Positions 7,233 through 16,387 of a DNA stretch of 40,427 nt are shown one piece after another. The notes beneath the pieces were generated by a model. The model saw only the letters and a list, made by a program, of their open reading frames with translations, was not told the origin of the DNA and ran no database searches. A program made the position numbers and the translations under genes. Numbering within the stretch: the stretch's first letter is position 1; every line of letters begins with the position of its first letter. The stretch comes from Desulfuromusa sp. (GTDB lineage Bacteria > Desulfobacterota > Desulfuromonadia > Desulfuromonadales > Geopsychrobacteraceae). Where the stretch lies: positions 1 to 40,427 of the forward strand of contig JADGDX010000023.1 of assembly GCA_016744675.1 (NCBI GenBank). The letters are read 5' to 3'.

Positions 7233-7445
7233 ATGGGTTTATTTAGTCGGTTTTTTGCTAAAGACGTTAAGGAAGAATCGGGAGATATTCCACCCGAAGT
7301 TTTACCCCTAAGAAATGATCTTTGTTGGTGCGGAAGTGGTCTAAAATACAAAAAGTGCCACATTGAGAGTGATCAGGTTTTTTTGGAAAAGCAGCGCATA
7401 AAGGAACTGGCTTCAAAAAAGGCCTGCAGTCCAACTTTTGGCTGA
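7233..7445 (+). CDS. SEC-C motif mini-protein
   Basis: About 70 residues. It has a short N-terminal basic or hydrophobic helix (MGLFSRFFAKDVKE) and a SEC-C zinc motif (RNDLCWCGSGLKYKKCH, at about 28-44), the same metal-binding module as at the C-terminus of SecA, where it contacts SecB and ribosomes. The domain makes up most of this protein, so it may be an adaptor. ATG 7233 is preferred because the GGGAG upstream is better spaced for it than for ATG 7227. A terminator follows. Confidence 0.8.
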   Translation: MGLFSRFFAKDVKEESGDIPPEVLPLRNDLCWCGSGLKYKKCHIESDQVFLEKQRIKELASKKACSPTFG

Positions 7446-7459
7446 GGGCCAAGACGTTA

Positions 7460-7478
7460 AACCCGGTTCGGGTTTTTT
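7460..7478 (+). terminator. Rho-independent terminator after the SEC-C gene
   Basis: Six-base-pair stem aacccg/cgggtt with a 3-nt loop (7460-7474) running into a run of T (7473-7478). Confidence 0.75.
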
Positions 7479-7507
7479 ACTAAGTTTTTAAAAATGGCCA
7501 AATATTT

Positions 7508-7536
7508 TTTAGGGCAGAATGACATTCTGCCCTAAA
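7508..7536. repeat. Perfect 13-bp inverted repeat upstream of the antiporter gene
   Basis: tttagggcagaat and attctgccctaaa flank a 3-nt loop, ending 30 nt before the antiporter start and followed by TTTCTTTT. It could be a second terminator or a leader attenuator for the antiporter gene. Confidence 0.7.
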
Positions 7537-7566
7537 TTTCTTTTATCTCAATAGCTATGGTTTTCA

Positions 7567-8547
7567 ATGACTATGACCCTTCCTGCGATTGCTTTGATTG
7601 GTGGTTTAATTCTACTGGTTTGGAGTGCTGATCGATTTGTAGACGGAGCAGCTGCTTCTGCACGCTATGCAGGAATGCCTCCTTTGTTGATTGGAATGGT
7701 GGTTATTGGTTTTGGTACATCCGCTCCAGAAATGGTTGTTTCTGCAATTTCTGCCGCTCAAGGTAATCCTGGATTGGCTATTGGAAATGCCTATGGTTCT
7801 AATATCTCCAATATTGCTCTAATTCTTGGGGTGACAGCATTGATCGCTCCTATAACGCTCAAGTCAAGTGTTCTTCGTAAGGAGCTTCCCGTTTTGCTCG
7901 GAGCAACTTTACTGGGAGCTGCTCTTTTGTTTGATCTGCATTTGAGCCGTGTTGATGCTTGGATCTTGTTGATTGTGTTTTCTGCCATTATGGGTTGGTC
8001 TGTTTGGTTGGCTTTAAGGCAACGAAGAGATAGCCTGGGTGTTGATGTAGATACCATGTTAGAGGATAACTCGATGTCTCTGAGGTCTGCATTGACATGG
8101 TTGGCTGTCGGTATGGTGCTGTTGGTTATTAGTTCACGAATTCTCGTTTGGGGTGCTGTTGAAATTGCGCGCGGTTTTGGGGTGAGTGACCTTATTATCG
8201 GGCTAACAGTTGTTGCTATCGGGACCTCTTTGCCTGAATTAGCCTCTTCATTGGCGGCAGTACGTAAGGGGGAGCATGATCTGGCCATTGGTAATGTTAT
8301 TGGGTCTAACTTTTTTAATACGTTAGCAGTCGTTGGTATTGCTGGGGCTATTCATCCCTTAAATGTCGGCGCAGAAGTCCTTTATCGTGATTGTCTTCTG
8401 ATGGGGCTGTTGACGATTGCTCTGTTTTTTGTTCGTGTCGGATACAACGGACAGCGACAAATTACACGTATTGAAGGACTTATCCTGTTGATTATTTACC
8501 TTGGCTACTCTGGTTATCTTATATCTCAGGTTTTTCATTTTATCTAA
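7567..8547 (+). CDS. Calcium/sodium antiporter, CaCA family (YrbG type)
   Basis: Inner-membrane exchanger of 326 residues with ten to eleven hydrophobic segments arranged as two inverted halves. Each half carries the alpha-repeat ion-binding motif: VIGFGTSAPEMVVSAISA with GNAYGSNISNIALILG, and VVAIGTSLPELASSLAAV with GNVIGSNFFNTLAVVG. The Glu residues in these repeats coordinate Ca2+ or Na+ in the family. A hydrophilic cytoplasmic loop (LRQRRDSLGVDVDTMLEDNS) separates the halves. The ribosome site is weak and the start is preceded by the hairpin pair above. Confidence 0.93.
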   Translation: MTMTLPAIALIGGLILLVWSADRFVDGAAASARYAGMPPLLIGMVVIGFGTSAPEMVVSAISAAQGNPGLAIGNAYGSNISNIALILGVTALIAPITLKSSVLRKELPVLLGATLLGAALLFDLHLSRVDAWILLIVFSAIMGWSVWLALRQRRDSLGVDVDTMLEDNSMSLRSALTWLAVGMVLLVISSRILVWGAVEIARGFGVSDLIIGLTVVAIGTSLPELASSLAAVRKGEHDLAIGNVIGSNFFNTLAVVGIAGAIHPLNVGAEVLYRDCLLMGLLTIALFFVRVGYNGQRQITRIEGLILLIIYLGYSGYLISQVFHFI

Positions 8548-8656
8548 AGGTGTACTTATTTCTTAAGCATTGTTTCTTTATCTCTCCTTTTAAATCTCGG
8601 ATTGTCCCCTTAAGCCATCTGTTATCTATAATAACGACAAAAATGTATTGATTCGG

Positions 8657-8684
8657 TTGACTTTTGCTCGCAAATGAATAATAT
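8657..8684 (+). promoter_or_regulatory. Sigma70 promoter for the Lrp-family gene, giving a near-leaderless mRNA
   Basis: TTGACT (8657-8662), a 16-nt spacer, and TAATAT (8679-8684). The start codon is at 8694, so a typical start site would leave a leader of only a few nucleotides, and no ribosome site is visible before the ATG. Confidence 0.55.
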
Positions 8685-8693
8685 TCTCTTATT

Positions 8694-9161
8694 ATGGATT
8701 TAAAGAGAACAATAGACGATATTGATCATCAAATACTGGTGATACTTCAGAATAAAGCGCGGATTCCGAATGCTGAGATTTCCCGTCAAGTTGGAATGGC
8801 TCCTTCGGCTGTATTGGAGCGGATCCGTAAGCTTGAGGATCGAGGTATTATTGAAGGTTATGAAGTCCGACTAAACCCTCAACCTTTTAACCAGGGTTTG
8901 ATGGCTTTTGTTCAAGTGTCAGTTCAATCTTCTTGTCGAACTGAGCTGGCCGTTGCTTTGTCAGCTGTGACAGGTGTTCAAGATGTTCATCAGGTTGCTG
9001 GTGACGATGGGTATCTGTTAAAGCTGAGAGTTGCTGATAATGCTGAGCTTGGAAAGGTCATTGCCGAAGAGATTTGCCCCATGGCTGGTGTTCAGCAGAC
9101 GAAAACAAGTATCGTTTTAAATACAATTAAAGAAACAAGAAAAATAGATTTAAGTCGTTAA
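8694..9161 (+). CDS. Lrp/AsnC-family transcriptional regulator
   Basis: A 155-residue DNA-binding regulator. The N-terminal winged HTH begins LKRTIDDIDHQILVILQNKARIPNAEISRQVGMAPSAV and continues with ERIRKLEDRGIIEGYEV. The C-terminal RAM/AsnC ligand-binding domain has the usual VTGVQDVHQVAGDDGYLLKLRV. Such proteins form octamers and sense amino acids. The gene is directly upstream of and co-directional with an amino-acid decarboxylase (25 nt gap), so it probably controls that gene and itself. The ligand may be lysine, diaminopimelate or a related diamino acid, by inference from the neighbour. Confidence 0.93.
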   Translation: MDLKRTIDDIDHQILVILQNKARIPNAEISRQVGMAPSAVLERIRKLEDRGIIEGYEVRLNPQPFNQGLMAFVQVSVQSSCRTELAVALSAVTGVQDVHQVAGDDGYLLKLRVADNAELGKVIAEEICPMAGVQQTKTSIVLNTIKETRKIDLSR

Positions 9162-9186
9162 TTCTTACAATTTCAGGAGTTCCCTC

Positions 9187-10449
9187 ATGCCTATGTCACA
9201 AAGTTTTAAAGAGCGTCTTTTTCCTATCACAGAGCAGTTGGTTGAACATTATGGTAGCCCGTTTCACATTTACGATGAGGTCGGTATTCGAGAGACTGGT
9301 GAAAATCTTAAAAAACTTTTTTCTGGAGTTGAGGGTTTTCGCGAGTACTATGCTGTCAAAGCTTTGCCTAATCCCGAGATTCTTCGTTTGATGCTTGATA
9401 TGGGATTTGGTTTTGACTGCAGTTCAATTGGCGAGCTTGTTCTCAGCCGTCAAATCGGTGCCCGTGGTGAAGATATTATGTTCACTTCAAATAATACCGA
9501 TCAGAAAGAGTTTGAAGTCGCTGCAGGGGAGGGCGGCTGTGTTCTCAATCTTGATGACATCTCTTTGATTGATAAAGTTCCCGATTTTCCTGAATTGATT
9601 TGTTTTCGTTATAATCCAGGACCACGTCGTACAGGCAATGTGATTATTGGTAATCCCGTTGAGGCAAAATATGGTTTGAGTCACGAGCAGGTTATTGATG
9701 CCTATCGTCTGGCTCAACAGCGTGGAGCAAAGCGTTTTGGCCTGCACACTATGGTTGCCTCTAACGAACTTGATTATACTTATATGGTAGAGACTGCCAG
9801 AATGGTTCTTGAAATCACGTCGATGGTTGAATCTGAACTGGGGATCAAATTTGAATTTGTTAATATCGGTGGTGGTTTTGGTATCCCATATCAACCGGAT
9901 CAGAAAGCCCTTGATATTGAATCTTTGGCTTCTGAAATAGAGACAATGTTTGCAGATTTTAAGAGCTCTCATAGTTATGTCCCGCGGATGTATATGGAGA
10001 GTGGTCGGTTTATGACGGGCCCTCACGGTTGCCTTGTGACATCTGCAATTAATCATAAAGACATTTATCGAAAATATATTGGTGTCGATGCTTGTATGTC
10101 AGCGTTGATGAGACCTGCACTTTACGAAGCGTACCATCATATTGATGTCATCGGTAAAGAGGATGACATCAAGGATCAGGTTTATGATGTTGCGGGTTCT
10201 CTTTGTGAAAACAATGATAAGTTTGCAGTCCAACGGGAATTGCCGAAGATCGATGAGGGTGATATTCTGGTTATTCATGATACTGGAGCACATGGCCATG
10301 CAATGGGCTTTCAATATAATGCAAAACTTCGTACAAAAGAGTTATTGCTCAGAGAAGATGGTTCGGTAGAGCTCATCCGTAGGGAAGAAACCCTTGATGA
10401 TTATTTTGCTACATTGAACTTTGAAAAGAATTGTTTTTCACCTAAATGA
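9187..10449 (+). CDS. lysA: Diaminopimelate decarboxylase-like PLP enzyme
   Basis: Fold-type III (alanine-racemase-like) PLP decarboxylase of 420 residues. The PLP lysine is K58 in YYAVKALPNPEIL. Other landmarks are the Gly-rich phosphate loop FVNIGGGFGIPY, the substrate Arg segment MESGRFMTGPHGCL, the inter-subunit active-site CENND (CESGD in standard LysA), and the C-terminal DTGAHGHAMGFQYNAKLR. LysA converts meso-diaminopimelate to lysine in the last step of lysine synthesis. The altered CENND and ESGR motifs and the dedicated Lrp regulator leave open a paralogue acting on another diamino acid. AGGAG precedes ATG 9187. Confidence 0.75.
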   Translation: MPMSQSFKERLFPITEQLVEHYGSPFHIYDEVGIRETGENLKKLFSGVEGFREYYAVKALPNPEILRLMLDMGFGFDCSSIGELVLSRQIGARGEDIMFTSNNTDQKEFEVAAGEGGCVLNLDDISLIDKVPDFPELICFRYNPGPRRTGNVIIGNPVEAKYGLSHEQVIDAYRLAQQRGAKRFGLHTMVASNELDYTYMVETARMVLEITSMVESELGIKFEFVNIGGGFGIPYQPDQKALDIESLASEIETMFADFKSSHSYVPRMYMESGRFMTGPHGCLVTSAINHKDIYRKYIGVDACMSALMRPALYEAYHHIDVIGKEDDIKDQVYDVAGSLCENNDKFAVQRELPKIDEGDILVIHDTGAHGHAMGFQYNAKLRTKELLLREDGSVELIRREETLDDYFATLNFEKNCFSPK

Positions 10450-10494
10450 TGACAGGATGTTTTCCTGCTGACTCGTAAAGTCTTTAGATTGTCT

Positions 10495-11805
10495 ATGCAA
10501 GGAACACTTAAACGTGGTGAAATTATTTCACCACTCACGATTGAGACTCTAGTTAATGGTGGTGCTGGGTTAGCCCGCCATGAGGGTCGTGTTGTCTTTA
10601 TTCCTCACTCGGCAGTTGGCGATATTGTTAGTTGCCGGGTCAGGAAAATAAAGAAAAACTTTATCGAGGCTGATATCGATAAAGTTTTAACCCCATCTGC
10701 TCTGCGTCGAAAATCGCCATGCCCTGTTGCAGGTCAATGTGGGGGTTGCCAATGGCAACACCTTCCTTATTCTGAGCAATTGAATTCGAAAGAGTCTCTG
10801 TTTCGCGAGTCGCTAGTTCGACAGTGTGGAGTCCACCCTGAAAAGATATTGTCAATTGCTCCTTCTGAGGATGAATGGAATTATCGTAGCCGGGTTCAGG
10901 TGAAATGTTCTAACACCAAATCCGGATTTGTCACCGGTTTTTTTCGCCCCAAGAGCCACTCTATTGTTTCTGTTAAGCAATGCTTAATCCTTTCTCCTGA
11001 CCTTGAAAGTCTTCTAGGGAAAATTAGAAAAGTGGTGGACGGAACCGCTCACGCTGATTTTGTTGCGCGGATAGATCTTGCCATTGATGATGCGAATCAG
11101 TGTTCTGCTGTTATTTATTATTCAGGACGTGATTCTGAATCATTTTCCGATGTGTTGCGTGACGAATCTTTTGCTGCCAATCTCTATATTAAAGAAGGTA
11201 CGAAAGTTAATCTTATTAGAGATCAAGGCCGTGGTGGAATGCAAATAATGGTCGATCAGCCTTCTATTCGTTTGTCTTATGATGTGGGGAGTTTCTCGCA
11301 GATTAACCTTAATCAGAATAGGACTCTCGTCAATCTTGCTTTGGCTCAAGCTGAATTGACGGGTGAAGAATCAGTTCTTGATCTTTATTGTGGAATGGGG
11401 AATTTCTCTCTTCCTTTTGCCCGTCGCGTCAAGAGTGTTATTGGAGTCGAGGAATCAACTATTTCAATAGAAAACGCTCGTAAAAATAGCCATCAGAATG
11501 AAATCAACAATGTCGCGTTCTATGCTCGATCAGCAGAGGGGGCATTGGGTCACTTTTCGAATCAGAGTCGAGTTGACATGGTTCTTTTAGACCCGCCACG
11601 CAGTGGTGCTATCCATACAATGGGTGAGTTGTTGTCGACACCTGTTTCTAAGGTTCTCTACATTTCTTGCGATACCCAGACTTTGGCTCGTGACTTGAAA
11701 ATCCTTGTTAACGGTGGATATGAAATTATATCGAGTCGCCCTGTTGATATGTTTCCACAGACGCATCACTGTGAAAGTATCACGTTCTTGCGCTATCGAC
11801 CCTAA
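10495..11805 (+). CDS. rlmD: 23S rRNA (uracil-5)-methyltransferase RlmD/RumA-like
   Basis: Uses SAM to make 5-methyluridine in 23S rRNA (U1939 in E. coli). The protein has 436 residues from ATG 10495; an upstream in-frame TTG (10489) is less likely. Order of domains: an N-terminal TRAM RNA-binding domain (about 1-65), a central 4Fe-4S site with C76, C82, C85 (SPCPVAGQCGGCQW) and C163 (VKQCLILS), then a Rossmann methyltransferase fold (VLDLYCGMGNFSLPFA; LLDPPRSGA) with the catalytic cysteine in YISCDTQTLARDL. The Cys spacing matches E. coli RlmD. The gene stands alone between lysA-like and glnB. Confidence 0.9.
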   Translation: MQGTLKRGEIISPLTIETLVNGGAGLARHEGRVVFIPHSAVGDIVSCRVRKIKKNFIEADIDKVLTPSALRRKSPCPVAGQCGGCQWQHLPYSEQLNSKESLFRESLVRQCGVHPEKILSIAPSEDEWNYRSRVQVKCSNTKSGFVTGFFRPKSHSIVSVKQCLILSPDLESLLGKIRKVVDGTAHADFVARIDLAIDDANQCSAVIYYSGRDSESFSDVLRDESFAANLYIKEGTKVNLIRDQGRGGMQIMVDQPSIRLSYDVGSFSQINLNQNRTLVNLALAQAELTGEESVLDLYCGMGNFSLPFARRVKSVIGVEESTISIENARKNSHQNEINNVAFYARSAEGALGHFSNQSRVDMVLLDPPRSGAIHTMGELLSTPVSKVLYISCDTQTLARDLKILVNGGYEIISSRPVDMFPQTHHCESITFLRYRP

Positions 11806-11928
11806 TTACTGCCTTTTTTGTGTGCAAGCCCTTTTTGTGTTGCCTTTATTTTGTGCATGCTTGGTTTGTTATTCATGTCGCTAAAGAGCTAAGCTGCTAA
11901 TAATATATAATTATAACCATTAAAGTAG

Positions 11929-12348
<420 letters not shown>

Positions 12349-12410
12349 AAATACACTATTAAATAGTTAGTCAAACCAATTTTTTAAACAGATTAAAGGA
12401 GCTAAGAAAC

Positions 12411-13820
12411 ATGACACCAAGTGAAGTAATTAAGTTTGCAGAAGATAATGATTGCGAGATGGTCGATTTTAAATTTCTCGATTTTATTGGCGTATGGCAG
12501 CACTTTAGTGCCCCAATGGATCAGGTTGATGAAGATACTTTTGAAGAAGGTATTGGTTTTGATGGCTCTTCAATCCGTGCTTGGCAGCCAATCCATAATT
12601 CCGATATGCTTTTGGTTCCAGATTCAACGACCGCAAAGATTGATCCATTTATTCAGGTAACGACACTTAGCTTGATCTGTGACGTTATGGATCCAATTAC
12701 CCGTGAAGGTTACACCCGTGACCCACGCTTTATTGCTAAAAAAGCTGAAGCCTATCTGCAGTCTTCTGGTATTGCTGATACCGCTTACTTTGGCCCTGAA
12801 GCCGAATTCTTTGTCTTTGATGATGTTCGTTATGCTTCTAGTGCTAACGAGTCATTTTACTCTGTAGATTCAAATGAAGGTACTTGGAATACAGGTCGTG
12901 AAGAATTTCCAAACTTAGGCTATAAACCACGCCATAAAGAGGGATATTTCCCTTGTGCACCAACCGACTCTCATGTTGATTTGCGCAATGAAATTGTACA
13001 GGTTCTTAAAAGTGTCGGTATTGTTGTAGAAGTTGTTCACCACGAAGTTGCAAGTGGTGGCCAGAATGAGATTGGTATCCGCTTTAACTCTTTGCTAGCC
13101 ATGGGTGATACCCTTAAATGGTTTAAGTATATTGTTAAGAACGTTGCACATCGCAACGGTAAAACCGTTACTTTCATGCCTAAGCCAATTTACAATGACA
13201 ATGGTTCAGGAATGCATTGTCACCAGTCTCTTTGGAAAGATGGCAAGAACTTATTCGCTGGCGACGGCTACGGTGGTTTGTCTAAAACTGCTATGTACTA
13301 CATTGGCGGTATCATCAAGCACGCTAAGGCTCTTTGTGCTTTTACCAATCCTACGACGAACTCTTACAAACGTTTGGTTCCAGGCTTTGAAGCACCGGTT
13401 AACTTGGCTTACTCAAACCGTAACCGTTCCGCATCGTTGCGTATCCCAGTAGCTAGCGGTGAAAGCAGCAAGCGGATTGAGTATCGTACCCCAGATGCTT
13501 CCTCTAATGGTTACTTGGCATTTGCTGCACAGATGATGGCTGGTCTTGATGGTATCGAAAACAAAATTGATCCTGGCCAACCTCTTGATAAAGATATTTA
13601 CGGTTTGTCACCAGAGGAGCTGAAAGATATTCCAACTGTTGCAAGTTCTTTAGAGGATGCGTTGAACAATCTTGAGCAAGATCATGATTTCCTTCTCAAG
13701 GGTGATGTATTTACTCAAGATGTTATCGATACTTGGATTAGTTACAAGCGTGAGGCAGAAGTTGACCCAGTACGGATGCGTCCATGTCCAGAAGAGTTTT
13801 CCCTCTACTTTGATTGCTAA
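12411..13820 (+). CDS. glnA: Glutamine synthetase, type I
   Basis: ATP-dependent ligation of ammonia to glutamate, a dodecameric cytosolic enzyme. The 469-residue length equals the E. coli enzyme. Visible are the N-terminal beta-grasp [16 protein letters not shown], the metal or ATP-site [23 protein letters not shown] with catalytic residues, the ammonia-site segment [27 protein letters not shown], and Tyr397 in [16 protein letters not shown], the adenylylation site used by GlnE. So it is a GSI-beta enzyme under covalent control. AAAGGAG precedes the ATG, 62 nt after glnB, and a strong terminator follows. Confidence 0.98.
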   Translation: MTPSEVIKFAEDNDCEMVDFKFLDFIGVWQHFSAPMDQVDEDTFEEGIGFDGSSIRAWQPIHNSDMLLVPDSTTAKIDPFIQVTTLSLICDVMDPITREGYTRDPRFIAKKAEAYLQSSGIADTAYFGPEAEFFVFDDVRYASSANESFYSVDSNEGTWNTGREEFPNLGYKPRHKEGYFPCAPTDSHVDLRNEIVQVLKSVGIVVEVVHHEVASGGQNEIGIRFNSLLAMGDTLKWFKYIVKNVAHRNGKTVTFMPKPIYNDNGSGMHCHQSLWKDGKNLFAGDGYGGLSKTAMYYIGGIIKHAKALCAFTNPTTNSYKRLVPGFEAPVNLAYSNRNRSASLRIPVASGESSKRIEYRTPDASSNGYLAFAAQMMAGLDGIENKIDPGQPLDKDIYGLSPEELKDIPTVASSLEDALNNLEQDHDFLLKGDVFTQDVIDTWISYKREAEVDPVRMRPCPEEFSLYFDC

Positions 13821-13838
13821 TATATTCTTTGCATTTCA

Positions 13839-13876
13839 ACAAAAAAGCCTCCGGAATTTTCCGGAGGCTTTTTTGT
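13839..13876. terminator. Strong bidirectional terminator glnA / mscS
   Basis: 18-bp perfect stem (13839-13856 with 13859-13876) with a GCCTCCGG core and A6/T6 tracts on the outer arms. It serves the two convergent genes. Confidence 0.9.
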
Positions 13877-13902
13877 TTGTGAATAGATGAGTTGCAAATA
13901 TG

Positions 13903-14724
13903 TTAAGCAGCTGCCTCGTCTTTAATGATATGAAGATCTTGTTGAGGGTAGGGTATTGAAATCCCCTCAGCGTCAAAACGTAACTTAACGGTCTCTTGAG
14001 TATCAAAGAGGACAGGCCAATAGTCACCACTCTTAACCCAAGGACGGACAACAAAATTAACGCTACTGTCAGCCAGTTCAGAAACACCAATTGTTGGAGC
14101 TGGATCTTGTAAGACTCGTTCATCCTTTGACAAAATGTCTTCTAGAACAGCACGAACTTTTTTTAGATCGTCGTTGTAGCCAACACCAATAACTAGGTCA
14201 ACTCGGCGGGTTTCTTTTGCAGAGTAGTTTGTGATTGTTGTTCCAACAATCTGCCCATTGGGGACTGTAATTTCTTTGTTATCTCCTGATCTCATCTTAG
14301 TACTGAAAATCTGAATTTCTTCTATGACGCCGGTAACACCACCAGCTTCAACGAAATCACCAACTTTAAAAGGGCGAAACAGTATCAACATGAAACCTGC
14401 AGCAAAATTGCCTAAAGTTCCTTGTAGTGAAAGTCCGATAGCTAAGCCGGCTGCAGCCAAGATTGCAGCAAATGAAGTTGTTTCAATGCCTAATTTGCCT
14501 AGAGCTGCTAAGACAACAAAGATCATCAATGAGACATAAACAACGGTTTTTGTAAACTTGATCAGTGTTTCATCGATGCTGGCTTTCGCCATCATCTTTA
14601 CAACAACATTTGTGATGATACGCGCAACAATACGTCCAACAATAAAAACGAGAATTGCCCAAAGGATTGGTAACCCATAACTTTGAATGAGTTCTAGTAT
14701 CTTGTCTGAAGAAATTGCCCCCAT
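13903..14724 (-). CDS. mscS: Small-conductance mechanosensitive channel, MscS family
   Basis: Inner-membrane heptameric channel that opens under membrane tension to release solutes in hypo-osmotic shock. The 273-residue protein has three N-terminal membrane helices. The pore helix (AAILAAAGLAIGLSLQGTLG) has the Gly/Ala packing pattern of MscS, followed by NFAAGFMLILFRPFKVGDFVEAGG and the cytoplasmic beta domain with VPNGQIVGTTITNYS. The C-terminal domain ends RFDAEGISIPYPQQDLHI. A good AGGAGG precedes the ATG. A 13-bp inverted repeat lies between it and thrC. Confidence 0.95.
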   Translation of the reverse strand: MGAISSDKILELIQSYGLPILWAILVFIVGRIVARIITNVVVKMMAKASIDETLIKFTKTVVYVSLMIFVVLAALGKLGIETTSFAAILAAAGLAIGLSLQGTLGNFAAGFMLILFRPFKVGDFVEAGGVTGVIEEIQIFSTKMRSGDNKEITVPNGQIVGTTITNYSAKETRRVDLVIGVGYNDDLKKVRAVLEDILSKDERVLQDPAPTIGVSELADSSVNFVVRPWVKSGDYWPVLFDTQETVKLRFDAEGISIPYPQQDLHIIKDEAAA

Positions 14725-14746
14725 TTTGTCCTCCTATTGATTGAAA

Positions 14747-14806
14747 TGATAAAAGTTTTACCAGCTGTCAAAATGACAACCAGTCTTCTAAGGAAAACTT
14801 TTATCA
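14747..14806. repeat. 13-bp inverted repeat with inner hairpin upstream of mscS
   Basis: tgataaaagtttt (14747-14759) is the exact reverse complement of aaaacttttatca (14794-14806). The 34-nt interior contains a smaller tgtca/tgaca stem. On the minus strand a TTGACA followed by A/T-rich sequence lies inside, so this may be the mscS promoter with an operator-like dyad, or the thrC terminator. Confidence 0.6.
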
Positions 14807-14841
14807 TAATAGGGGATTAAATCAATATAAATATGACAATT

Positions 14842-16230
14842 TTAGATAGAATTAACTGTGACGTATTCTTTAATCAAATCTTTGTCAGCAGCAATCGTGA
14901 CGACTTTTTTCTGGCGAGATTCAAGTCCAATAAATGCACCCGGTAACTCTGGACTTTCGCCAATAGCTTTTTGGACAGCATTACCAAATTTTGCAGGGTG
15001 AGCTGTTGACAAACAGAGTAAGGGATAGGGTGAGCTACTGATTTTTTTACCTACGCCAACGCCGGCAGCGGTGTGTGGGTCAAGAATGTATCCAGTTTCT
15101 TTAAAAAAAGAACTGATTGTCTGGAGAGTTTCCTTGTCATCAATAGAAGATGATGAAAAGTCATTCTTAAGTTTTTCCATTTGTTCAGTGGTAAACTCAA
15201 GTTTTCCATGCTGCTTAAATTGATCCATTGCTTTAACAACTTTTTCTCCATCGCAATCAAGAAGATAATAAAGGTAACGCTCAAAGTTGCTAGCAATTTG
15301 AATATCCATGGATGGTGAAAGTGAATGATGAACATCAGCAATAGAGTAATCTCCAGCGTTAATGCACCGACTGAGAATATTGTTTGAATTTGTTGCCAAG
15401 ATGAGATTGTTGATCGGAACGCCCATCTGTTTAGCGATATATCCGGCAAAAATGTCACCAAAGTTTCCGGTTGGCACACTCATGTCAACTTTATCTGCTC
15501 CAGTCTCTTTATTGACTTGGAACCAAGCATAGAAATAGTAAACAACCTGAGCAAGAACTCGTGCCCAATTGATTGAGTTGACAGCACCAAGAGCATGTTC
15601 TTCTTTAAACTTAAGATCGCCAAATATTTCTTTGATTATCATTTGAGCGTCGTCAAAAGTTCCCTCTACCGCAAGGTTGAAGACATTGTCATCAGTCACT
15701 GTTGTCATTTGAAGTTCTTGAATGGGAGAGACTCGATCCTTCGGGTGGAGAATGAAGATATTGATGTTTTCCTTTCCTCTCACGCCATAGATTGCAGCAC
15801 TGCCGGTATCTCCACTAGTGGCACCAATGATGTTCATCCTTTTTCCACTTTTACTTAAAAAGTACTCAAAGAGATTTCCAAGAAATTGTAGAGCGATATC
15901 TTTAAAGGCGAGGGTTGGGCCATGAAAAAGTTCAAGTATATACAGGTCCCCTTGCTTAACGATTGGGGTAATCTGTGGATTTTCAAAACTTTTATATGAA
16001 CGCGTTATTAACTCTTTTAGATCTGCCGCAGGAATATCAGTTGCGTATTTAGATATAATTTGAAACGCCAGCTCAGGGTAGGGGAGTTTGCTTAAATTCT
16101 GTAATTCCGTTGCTGATAGTTGAGGAATTGTTTGCGGCAGGAGTAAGCCGCCATCGTCAGCCAAGCCCATCATAACCGCTTCAGTAAAACTTAAATCCTG
16201 AACTTGTCCTCGTGTACTGCAATATTTCAT
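14842..16230 (-). CDS. thrC: Threonine synthase
   Basis: PLP-dependent conversion of O-phospho-L-homoserine to L-threonine, the last step of threonine synthesis. The 462-residue length and N-terminal MKYCSTRG..V..LSFTEAVMMGLADDGGLLLP fit the long (E. coli or yeast-like) class. The PLP lysine is K110 in ELFHGPTLAFKDIALQFLG. The phosphate loop follows at IGATSGDTGSAAIYGVRG, and VNSINWARVLAQVVYYFYAW and SVPTGNFGDIFAGYIAK are intact. It is a single gene with a ribosome site overlapping AAGAGAT. Confidence 0.97.
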   Translation of the reverse strand: MKYCSTRGQVQDLSFTEAVMMGLADDGGLLLPQTIPQLSATELQNLSKLPYPELAFQIISKYATDIPAADLKELITRSYKSFENPQITPIVKQGDLYILELFHGPTLAFKDIALQFLGNLFEYFLSKSGKRMNIIGATSGDTGSAAIYGVRGKENINIFILHPKDRVSPIQELQMTTVTDDNVFNLAVEGTFDDAQMIIKEIFGDLKFKEEHALGAVNSINWARVLAQVVYYFYAWFQVNKETGADKVDMSVPTGNFGDIFAGYIAKQMGVPINNLILATNSNNILSRCINAGDYSIADVHHSLSPSMDIQIASNFERYLYYLLDCDGEKVVKAMDQFKQHGKLEFTTEQMEKLKNDFSSSSIDDKETLQTISSFFKETGYILDPHTAAGVGVGKKISSSPYPLLCLSTAHPAKFGNAVQKAIGESPELPGAFIGLESRQKKVVTIAADKDLIKEYVTVNSI

Positions 16231-16331
16231 AAAGATCTCTTTTCATGACAAAAATTATTGCTTTAAAATTGTGTAAAAACGTCTGGCATCATATCAATAA
16301 ATATATTTGATTGGAAGTTTGAGTATAAAAA

Positions 16332-16363
16332 AAACGGGAACTTCTGATTCGAAGTTCCCGTTT
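16332..16363 (-). terminator. Terminator of maeB
   Basis: 13-bp perfect stem aaacgggaacttc/gaagttcccgttt, 6-nt loop. On the minus strand it runs into a stretch of eight T right after the maeB stop. Confidence 0.9.
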
Positions 16364-16387
16364 GATTGACGTTTTTGTTAATTATCT

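Noticed and set aside
7791..8288. 165-codon minus-strand frame antisense to the antiporter gene
   Set aside because: Shadow frame of a highly biased membrane-protein gene, without a ribosome site or a family.
9487..10056. 189-codon minus-strand frame antisense to the decarboxylase gene
   Set aside because: Shadow of a well-supported enzyme gene; composition (Ile, Thr, Asn, His) is typical of antisense frames.
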